From contig JAZKZE010000181.1 of the NCBI GenBank assembly GCA_045612485.1, forward strand, positions 1 to 15,610: a stretch of DNA of 15,610 nucleotides. The letters run 5' to 3'. The notes beneath the pieces are model-generated. The model was not told the DNA's origin, did not search any database, and saw nothing but the letters and a program-made list of their open reading frames with translations. Each line of letters starts with the position of its first letter. Positions within the stretch are counted from its first letter, which is position 1. The stretch is from RGIG5327 sp045612485. Its GTDB lineage: Bacteria > Verrucomicrobiota > Lentisphaeria > Victivallales > UBA1829. The translations under genes and the position numbers were made by a program. Shown here in pieces: positions 6,646-12,197 of the stretch.

Positions 6646-9396
6646 TCATTTTATGGTTTCCTCCCGGTTTCTGACTGTTCTGCCGGGTCTGCGTATATAT
6701 ACTCTTTTCCTCTGAAAATAATCATTTTCCGGCATATCCTGCACTCTGTGATAGGTGTTCCGTACCGGGGAAGCCGGTGGTCTGCCTGTACCGGAAGAAT
6801 GGCTGTAATTGTAACGCCGCTCGATGGGCCGGGGCTTTTTCTTCTGCTGCTGAACGGAAGGCAATTCCTCCTGTATATCCTCTATCTGTTTCCGCAGTTC
6901 ACCGGAGACCATTTCCGGCGGAAGATGAATAAGCTCCTGCTTCAGAAGTTTGAGAGAGTTTTCATTATTTACCCATGCCGGAAAGTTTGTTTTCAGTATC
7001 TTCAGCAGCAGTTTCTCTTCCCTGCTGGTTGCATAAGGTTCTGCCTGTTCATAGGCATGGATCTTCAGCAGGAAGGGGAAACAGTATTTCTGCATATTTT
7101 CATTCTTTTCCGAAATATGGATGGCAAGAAGGGCAAGGTTGCGCCGTCCCAGATCCTGAAGTGTACAGACTTTTGCCTCCGGGGATTTTTCCAGACGGAA
7201 TGTTACTTTATTGTTTTTTATCCGCCAGATGATCCCGGGCTTCTTTTCAAGAGTAAGCTTAAAATTTCTGTATTTTTCACCGGAAGAACCCAGATAAAAA
7301 TAGAGCGCATCCGCAAGGTGTTCCGTTTCAGCAAGAAGAGAAAGCATATCATTGCATTTTCTTCGGATCTTTTTTGCGGTTTTCTGATCCACAGAGGGCA
7401 GCATTGCCGGCGGGGAAAATGTATATTTTTCCATCCTTTCCCTTTCGGTAAGTGCCTGTTCAATGGCAAAGGAACTGTTCATGAAGTATTTGCAATGAGC
7501 TGTAATAAGATCCGCATATATCTTCCGGTATTCTGCAACAGACAGATTTTCCCTGTTGCTGTGAGTGGTTTTCTCCTCCTGAGCTGTTTCCGCTTTCATG
7601 TTATTATTTTTCACAACTTCAGCAGAAATATTTTTTCCTTCTTTTTCTACTTCCTGTACCATTCTTTGCTCAATTACCGGAGCAGTTTTTTCTGCTGCTT
7701 TTTCTGCCTCAAGTTTTCTTTCCGCATCATAATCTGCATAACATTTATCAATCATTTTTCTGATGTTGTCAATAGATGACCTGTGGCGTTTCAGTAAAAG
7801 ACTGGCGGGATAGGTCTGTTCCACTTTTTGCAGTTCAGAATCCAATTTTTCCAGATGCTGATACAATAAGACCCGGTTCTGCATAAGAAGATCATGCGGC
7901 TTCTTTTTCAACTTGCACAGTTTCTGACCGGGGAAAAAACGGATCTCCGCTTTCCGCAGAAAGTAAAGCAGACGTGTGCGGTCCTGTATATACTGACGGA
8001 ATAACGGAGTCTGCAATATGAGTTTTTCCGGATTCTGCGGGCGTCTTTCTTTCTGTATTTTTGCGGACGACGCCTGTAATTTTTCCATCTCTCCGCTATT
8101 GGCGGAGACCCCTTTGGGCTGTACAGGAGCCTTTTGCGGTTTTTCTGTTCCGGCGGATAGTATTTTTGTTTTTACCGGTTTGGTACTTGCTGCATAATAT
8201 GGTTTTTCTGTTTTATTTTCCCCTTTGAAAAAGTGTGTAAGTGCGGCACATACGCCACCGGAAAAAATAAGAATGGCAATATACAGAAAATATTTACGCA
8301 GCCTTTCCTCTGAAAAAAAACTTTTTTCCGGTGATACCGGAGTCAGGGGAGTGCCTTTCACTGGAGAAATCTCCGATAAAGTCTTTTTCAGAATACCGGA
8401 AGGCGGTTGTTGTGAATGGAAGTTCCCCGTATTTTTTGTAAGAAGCAACTGGGCAATTTTCTCTGATTCTGCCAGATACTCCTCCCAGGAACCGATACTG
8501 TCCGGCAGATTTGTTACACACATCCTGCGGATCAAATGCAGAAACTCCTGCGGAAGGAGCTTCTGTTGCTGAATTTCTTCCTGCGACATAAAAAATCTGT
8601 TCAGAAGGAGGGCTCCCTTGATCTTCTCTACCGGGACATCTTTAAAGGGAATACATTTTGTTGTCATCCTGTAAAGGATCACCCCCAGCGCATAAATGTC
8701 ACTCCGGAATGAAAGATTGCCTCCGGCAGCATGTTCCGGGGAGAGACAGGAAATATTGTCACCGTATGAATCTGCAAAAAGAGATCTGGACTGTACCGTA
8801 TGCCAGAAATCTGTAAGGATCGTATCGCCTTCATCGGTGATCAGAATATTATCCGGATTGAGCATCCCGTGGAACGCCCCCTGTTTTTTCCATACAGAAA
8901 GCATCCCTTCGGCAATATCCCGCATAAGGGCAAGTGCCGTTTCCGGAGAATAGATCTTGCCTGTACCGAGAATTTCTGTAAGTTTCCTGCCGGAAAAGTA
9001 CGGGTATATACAATAAAAGAGATCACCAGATCTTCCTGCATTGAGAACTGAAACAATATGGGGATGGCGGCTTTTTACAGAATTGCGGGCGTTTGCCAGA
9101 AATTCTGGAAGAAGCGTCTTCCCTTCCGGTCGGGAGGAATCCAGAACTTCCAATACCACCTGTCTGCCGATGGCACTTTGTTCTGCAAGATAGGCAATGA
9201 CCGCATTTTTGCCGTAAAGCGGTTTGATAATACGGCAATCCCCGATACGGAAATCCTGCGGCAGAAGTTCTGTAATGAAACTGGTTCCCGCTTCATTTTT
9301 TCTGCATGTACCGCAATCCGGACACGAAACATCCCCGCCGGTCTCCTGACCGGAAGAAAAAATCTTGCCACATTTGCTGCAGAAAAAGAATATCAT
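6646..9396 (-). CDS. Membrane-anchored kinase-like protein (predicted pseudokinase) with N-terminal zinc ribbon
   Basis: A 916-residue protein in four parts. First, a zinc ribbon with two CxxC pairs (Cys6/9 and Cys25/28). Second, a Hanks-type kinase fold at about 50-320, clear from HPHIVSVLNAG (111-121), ILITDEGDTILTDF (184-197), SPE (219-221) and DIYALGVILYRM. Third, one membrane segment at about 369-390. Fourth, a C-terminal part of about 525 residues on the far side of the membrane, with charged helical or coiled-coil stretches (about 430-620) and a basic Arg/Tyr-rich tail. Catalytic residues are largely gone: the glycine loop is YGKNAV, VAIK has Glu83 for Lys, the alpha-C Glu position is Asn102, HRDLKPEN reads HGMLNPDN (Met178 for the catalytic Asp, Asn180 for Lys), and DFG is DFW. 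Asn183 and Asp196 remain. I infer a scaffold or sensor rather than an active kinase. There are no PASTA or WD repeats. The gene begins 42 nt after hisB and precedes fabD by 97 nt. Role unknown. Confidence 0.85.
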   Translation of the reverse strand: MIFFFCSKCGKIFSSGQETGGDVSCPDCGTCRKNEAGTSFITELLPQDFRIGDCRIIKPLYGKNAVIAYLAEQSAIGRQVVLEVLDSSRPEGKTLLPEFLANARNSVKSRHPHIVSVLNAGRSGDLFYCIYPYFSGRKLTEILGTGKIYSPETALALMRDIAEGMLSVWKKQGAFHGMLNPDNILITDEGDTILTDFWHTVQSRSLFADSYGDNISCLSPEHAAGGNLSFRSDIYALGVILYRMTTKCIPFKDVPVEKIKGALLLNRFFMSQEEIQQQKLLPQEFLHLIRRMCVTNLPDSIGSWEEYLAESEKIAQLLLTKNTGNFHSQQPPSGILKKTLSEISPVKGTPLTPVSPEKSFFSEERLRKYFLYIAILIFSGGVCAALTHFFKGENKTEKPYYAASTKPVKTKILSAGTEKPQKAPVQPKGVSANSGEMEKLQASSAKIQKERRPQNPEKLILQTPLFRQYIQDRTRLLYFLRKAEIRFFPGQKLCKLKKKPHDLLMQNRVLLYQHLEKLDSELQKVEQTYPASLLLKRHRSSIDNIRKMIDKCYADYDAERKLEAEKAAEKTAPVIEQRMVQEVEKEGKNISAEVVKNNNMKAETAQEEKTTHSNRENLSVAEYRKIYADLITAHCKYFMNSSFAIEQALTERERMEKYTFSPPAMLPSVDQKTAKKIRRKCNDMLSLLAETEHLADALYFYLGSSGEKYRNFKLTLEKKPGIIWRIKNNKVTFRLEKSPEAKVCTLQDLGRRNLALLAIHISEKNENMQKYCFPFLLKIHAYEQAEPYATSREEKLLLKILKTNFPAWVNNENSLKLLKQELIHLPPEMVSGELRKQIEDIQEELPSVQQQKKKPRPIERRYNYSHSSGTGRPPASPVRNTYHRVQDMPENDYFQRKRVYIRRPGRTVRNREETIK

Positions 9397-9438
9397 GTAT
9401 ATATGTTCCTGCTGTTGTCCGGCTCATCCCTGAAACGG

Positions 9439-10023
9439 TTACAGAACACCCTTGGTGGAGGGGATCCCGCTTTCTCTCGGATCGGATTCCACCGCACTGC
9501 GGACAGCTCTGGCAAAACCTTTGAACACGGCTTCAAAAATGTGATGCACTTCCCCGCCGGCAAGCAGTTTGATGTGCAGGTTTAATCCGGCTGCTGCACA
9601 AAGTCCGCGGAAAAATTCCTGGAAGAGAGCTGTATCCAGATCTTTGATGTAGGGAACAGGAGCTTTTACATCCCAGGCAAGATACGGTCTGCCGGAAAAA
9701 TCCAGTGCCGCCATAACAAGAGTTTCATCCATGGGAAGAAGACTGCTGCCGTAACGGTTGATGCCTTTTTTATCCCCCAGTGCTTTGGCAAGAACCTGGC
9801 CCATGACGATCCCCAGATCTTCCATCGTGTGATGGGCATCCACTTCCAGATCGCCGTCACAAACCGCTTCCAGGTCGATTTTGCTGTGTTTTGCAAAAAG
9901 AGTAAGCATGTGATCCATGAACCCGATTCCGGTGGAAACGGTACTTTCCCCTTTTCCATCCAGATCCAGACTCACTTTGATCCTGGTTTCCTTAGTAATG
10001 CGTTCAACGGATGCCTTTCTCAT
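9439..10023 (-). CDS. hisB: Imidazoleglycerol-phosphate dehydratase HisB
   Basis: A 194-residue monofunctional enzyme catalysing the sixth step of histidine synthesis (IGP to imidazole-acetol phosphate) using Mn(II). The two metal-binding repeats are intact: GFMDHM (His38) with DAHHTMED (His64, His65, Glu68), and GGEVHHIFEAVFKGFARA (His160, His161, Glu164). The C-terminal SDPRESGIPSTKGVL is the family signature. The length is that of stand-alone HisB, with no N-terminal histidinol-phosphatase domain as in E. coli. GAGGAG precedes the ATG at good spacing. It is the first gene of the minus-strand group running into the kinase-like gene and fabDG. No other his gene is adjacent; hisI lies 1.8 kb away on the other strand. 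Confidence 0.97.
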   Translation of the reverse strand: MRKASVERITKETRIKVSLDLDGKGESTVSTGIGFMDHMLTLFAKHSKIDLEAVCDGDLEVDAHHTMEDLGIVMGQVLAKALGDKKGINRYGSSLLPMDETLVMAALDFSGRPYLAWDVKAPVPYIKDLDTALFQEFFRGLCAAAGLNLHIKLLAGGEVHHIFEAVFKGFARAVRSAVESDPRESGIPSTKGVL

Positions 10024-10072
10024 ATTCTGCTCCTCATTTGGGTATTTTCAATAAGTAATAATATATTTTATA

Positions 10073-10101
10073 AATATATATTTTATTCTGTCTTTTGTCA
10101 A
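10073..10101 (-). promoter_or_regulatory. Near-consensus sigma70 promoter for hisB and downstream genes
   Basis: On the minus strand a perfect TTGACA (10101-10096) is followed after exactly 17 nt by TATATT (10078-10073). The region is very AT-rich, and the hisB start is 50 nt downstream of the -10. This is the best promoter match in the window. Confidence 0.8.
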
Positions 10102-10225
10102 GCAATACCGGGGAATAATCGCAAAAAAAGTTATTGATGTGTGGATTTTTACGGGATATGGAGTTATATTACTGGAACAGCCGTTTGCCGGCAGTAAATC
10201 ATAACGATGGGAAGGAATGGAAAAT

Positions 10226-10807
10226 ATGAATGTGAAAACAAGTGTTCTCTGTAAAAAAATGCTGTGCGGATTGAAGATCCTTTCTCTTGTATTTCTTGGA
10301 CTTTTTCTTATGGGATCAGAAGGGACCGGCTGTCTCTTTCTGGATGATCCGGAGGCGTTTCTGGATGGGGAAAGCAGCAAGGAAGCAAAATATGTCGTAA
10401 GTGTGCATGAAGTTGTTAAATACCGCAGAGGCAGCGATTTTGAACAGGATGTGGATTCTTTTTTCGGCAAAAGCATCTGTGTGAACCGCAATTATTTTCT
10501 GCACTCCAAAGATATTATGGAAGTGGAAGCGGTAAGAAGAACGGATAATCCTGATTTTTACGATCTGCGTCTTACTCTTTCCCCGAGAGGAATGAAGTTG
10601 TGGAGTGCTTTTTCTGTGACTACAAGGGTCGATCGTAAAGAGATGGCGTTCCTGGTGGACGGAATGTACTACCGGTCCTTCAAACCTGCCATTTTGCTGG
10701 ATCCGGAAGCTGCCACGGTCACCGTGGAAGGGCCCTTCGATCCCGCCACCGTTTCCGGTATTCTGAAATATGCCAGAACCAATTACAGAAAATGGAACGA
10801 TAAATAA
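10226..10807 (+). CDS. Exported protein with a SecD P1-head-like domain, function unknown
   Basis: A 193-residue protein. The N-terminus is basic then hydrophobic (about 17-30, KILSLVFLGLFLMG), so it is exported or membrane-anchored. Cys36 follows in EGTGC, which is a poor lipobox because position -3 is Gly. The last 80 residues (about 110-190) resemble the periplasmic P1 head region of SecD/SecDF: a LRLTLSPRGMKLWSAF strand-helix, an AFLVDGMYYRSF unit matching SecD's vlDGkvysap, then VTVEGPFDPATVSGILKYAR matching the IsGnFsleeA segment. SecD's membrane helices are absent, so it is not the translocase itself. An ATG at 10217 is in frame, but GGGAAGGA abuts it; the ATG at 10226 has that site 9 nt away and is preferred. 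No partner gene suggests its role. Confidence 0.75.
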   Translation: MNVKTSVLCKKMLCGLKILSLVFLGLFLMGSEGTGCLFLDDPEAFLDGESSKEAKYVVSVHEVVKYRRGSDFEQDVDSFFGKSICVNRNYFLHSKDIMEVEAVRRTDNPDFYDLRLTLSPRGMKLWSAFSVTTRVDRKEMAFLVDGMYYRSFKPAILLDPEAATVTVEGPFDPATVSGILKYARTNYRKWNDK

Positions 10808-10880
10808 GAACTTTTTCTGTAACATAACGGCCCTGTCCTGTGAAAATGGAAAAAGTTTTTTCATATAACGGAACTTTTTC
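10808..10880 (+). terminator. Weak terminator-like, possibly switchable hairpin between two exported-protein genes
   Basis: AACTTTTTC (10809-10817) pairs with GAAAAAGTT (10849-10857) around a long loop and runs into T residues (10856-10861). The same GAACTTTTTC recurs at 10871-10880, so the middle arm could pair with either copy. The arms are AT-rich, and chance is a real possibility. Confidence 0.35.
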
Positions 10881-10893
10881 ACGGTTTTCTGCC

Positions 10894-10921
10894 TTGAAAA
10901 AAGGAAAAAGAGATGTATATT
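10894..10921 (+). promoter_or_regulatory. Candidate sigma70 promoter for the YcfL-like lipoprotein gene
   Basis: TTGAAA (10894-10899), a 16-nt spacer, then TATATT (10916-10921), close to the feoAB promoter pattern. The start codon is 60 nt beyond the -10. A second TATATA lies at 10943-10948 but lacks a convincing -35. Confidence 0.5.
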
Positions 10922-10980
10922 GCAGGAAAACAGGTGGAAGTATATATACAAATATGTCTGAATGAAAGGAGACAATTCAA

Positions 10981-11640
10981 ATGAAAGTTTTTTCACTTTT
11001 TGCCGGCATTCTTGCTTTGGGCCTTCTCTCCGGTTGCGCCTTCACTGAATTCAAAACAGAAAGACCTCCCGTAAAGGATGACCGGATCACTTTTGTGGAA
11101 AACGGGAATTTCGGCTTGAAACCCCTTGCCGTCGTTACAAAAACAGATGACGAAGGCTGTCTGAATGCTGATGTGACTTTTGAACTTGGCGGCAGTCCTT
11201 TCCTGACCTGGTATTTCTGCGGGGCTCCCATGCAGACTCTCGTTTACAGATTTGACTGGGTGGATGCCGGAGGAAATGTGCTTCAGGGTAAGGTCAGGAA
11301 AGTGGAACTTCTGCCCGGAAATATTCTTACAGTCGGATCTATTGCTCCTGATGAAAAGTATAAAAATTTCAAGTTTGAAGTTTCTTTCTGCGAAGAAAAA
11401 TGTGATAAAAAGTGCGCAGAAAAATGCGGAAAGAAGGCAGAAGTAAAAGCTGCGAAAAAAGCTCCTGCCAAAAAAGTTGCAGTAAAGACTGCGAAAAAAG
11501 CTCCCGCCAAAAAAGCAGCAGTAAAGACCGCGAAAAAAACTCCTGCCAAAAAAGCAGCAGTAAAGACAGCAAAAAAAGTTCCCGCTACATCCGCTTCAGC
11601 CATGACCAAAAACGGCAAACTTGCGGAATCCATGGACTGA
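10981..11640 (+). CDS. YcfL-like (DUF1425) lipoprotein with Cys cluster and histone-H1-like Lys/Ala tail
   Basis: A 219-residue protein. The signal peptide ends in a good lipobox, LLSGC, with Cys19. Ala at +2 predicts transport to the outer membrane. Residues about 70-135 match the YcfL/DUF1425 beta-sandwich pattern: TLVYRFDWVDAGGNVL, then LLPGNILTVGSIAPDEKYKNFKFEV. YcfL-type proteins are small lipoproteins of unclear role. The added tail is odd: four cysteines spaced every four residues (137, 141, 145, 149), then about 50 residues of four 13-residue units of the type VKTAKKAPAKKAA, very like the tails of histone H1 and bacterial H1-like proteins. The tail is in frame and ends with a less repetitive segment. 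A strong AGGAGA precedes the ATG. Periplasmic placement argues against DNA binding; binding of cell wall or anionic surface polymers is an inference. Confidence 0.82.
   Translation: MKVFSLFAGILALGLLSGCAFTEFKTERPPVKDDRITFVENGNFGLKPLAVVTKTDDEGCLNADVTFELGGSPFLTWYFCGAPMQTLVYRFDWVDAGGNVLQGKVRKVELLPGNILTVGSIAPDEKYKNFKFEVSFCEEKCDKKCAEKCGKKAEVKAAKKAPAKKVAVKTAKKAPAKKAAVKTAKKTPAKKAAVKTAKKVPATSASAMTKNGKLAESMD
11440..11589 (+). repeat. Four tandem 39-bp repeats coding the Lys/Ala-rich tail
   Basis: Units start at 11440, 11479, 11518 and 11557 (the last one partial). Each encodes 13 residues with the core AKKAPAKK. Units differ mostly at third positions (for example GCTCCT, GCTCCC, ACTCCT), so the protein pattern is better kept than the DNA. 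The first unit is the most divergent. Such arrays can change copy number by slippage or recombination without breaking the frame. Confidence 0.9.
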
Positions 11641-11686
11641 TGGGGCTTTTGCCGTAACAGGGAGAAATTTGTCTTGATCTGAATGG

Positions 11687-11747
11687 ATATTGGTGCTGTT
11701 CCTTTTCCGGATACAGCACCGATGTTATGGTCAGAGGCATGGAACAG
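11687..11747 (+). promoter_or_regulatory. hisI leader with two alternative pairings
   Basis: GGTGCTGT (11692-11699) pairs perfectly with ACAGCACC (11713-11720), and the stem can extend outward to about 13 pairs with G-U pairs. The overlapping CTGTTCC (11696-11702) can instead pair with GGAACAG (11741-11747). The two are mutually exclusive. No T-run follows either, so simple termination is unlikely. No known riboswitch was recognised, and no His-rich leader peptide was seen. Confidence 0.35.
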
Positions 11748-11795
11748 TTGAAGTATCACTGAATAAAACATAATCAAATAAGAAAGGTAGTTATT

Positions 11796-12176
11796 ATGTT
11801 GAAACTCGATTTTGAAAAATGCGGCGGACTCATTCCCGCTATCGCCCAGGATTACAAGACCAACGAAGTTCTTATGGTTGCTTACATCAATGAGGAATCC
11901 TGGAACGAAACCCTCAAGACCGGCCGTGCCACTTACTGGTCCCGCAGCCGTCAGAAACTCTGGAAAAAAGGGGAAGAATCCGGAAACGTTCAGGAAGTCA
12001 AAGAGATCCTCGTGGACTGTGATGAAGATACTGTGATCTTCAAAGTCAATCAGATCGGCGGAGCCGCCTGTCACGAAGGATATGCCTCCTGTTTCTTCCG
12101 CAGACTGGAAAAAAATGGTGAACTTACCGTGGTGGGGGAACGTATTTTCGATCCTTCCAAAGTCTATAAAAAGTAA
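11796..12176 (+). CDS. hisI: Phosphoribosyl-AMP cyclohydrolase HisI
   Basis: A 126-residue monofunctional enzyme opening the purine ring of PR-AMP, the third step of histidine synthesis, in the cytoplasm. Family motifs are complete: ATYWSRSRQKLWKKGEESGN (45-64), DCDED (75-79) for Mg(II), and Cys76, Cys92 and Cys99 in the positions known to bind Zn(II) in the archaeal enzyme (QIGGAACHEGYASCFFR). There is no HisE pyrophosphohydrolase domain, so that step must be encoded elsewhere. Length is typical of stand-alone HisI (110-130). AAAGG lies about 8 nt before the ATG. murB-ddl starts 21 nt after its stop, so the two probably share a transcript although their pathways are unrelated. Confidence 0.97.
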   Translation: MLKLDFEKCGGLIPAIAQDYKTNEVLMVAYINEESWNETLKTGRATYWSRSRQKLWKKGEESGNVQEVKEILVDCDEDTVIFKVNQIGGAACHEGYASCFFRRLEKNGELTVVGERIFDPSKVYKK

Positions 12177-12197
12177 TTTTCAAACCCTTTACTGAAA

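Noticed and set aside
6610..7779. 389-codon plus-strand open frame opposite the kinase-like gene
   Set aside because: Very Phe/Cys-rich, no motif, antisense to a gene whose domains are readable.
6646..9396. Active PASTA/PknB-type Ser/Thr kinase
   Set aside because: No PASTA repeats, and the HRD Asp, VAIK Lys, alpha-C Glu and DFG Gly are all replaced.
10134..10170. Promoter for the SecD-head-like gene (TTGATG or TATATT at 10165-10170)
   Set aside because: No pairing of -35 and -10 elements with acceptable spacing and match; left unannotated.
11440..11589. Tandem repeats as a CRISPR array
   Set aside because: 39-bp units are contiguous with no unique spacers and are in frame within a lipoprotein gene; no cas gene is present.
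11748..11774. Promoter for hisI (TTGAAG with CATAAT)
   Set aside because: The spacer is only 15 nt and both hexamers are imperfect; too weak to list.
11283..12074. Minus-strand frame with repeated FFAVFTAAFLAGVFFAVFTA-like hydrophobic units, looking like a membrane protein
   Set aside because: It is the reverse reading of the Lys/Ala repeat tail (AAA/GCC codons) and hisI; the hydrophobic repeats are an artefact.
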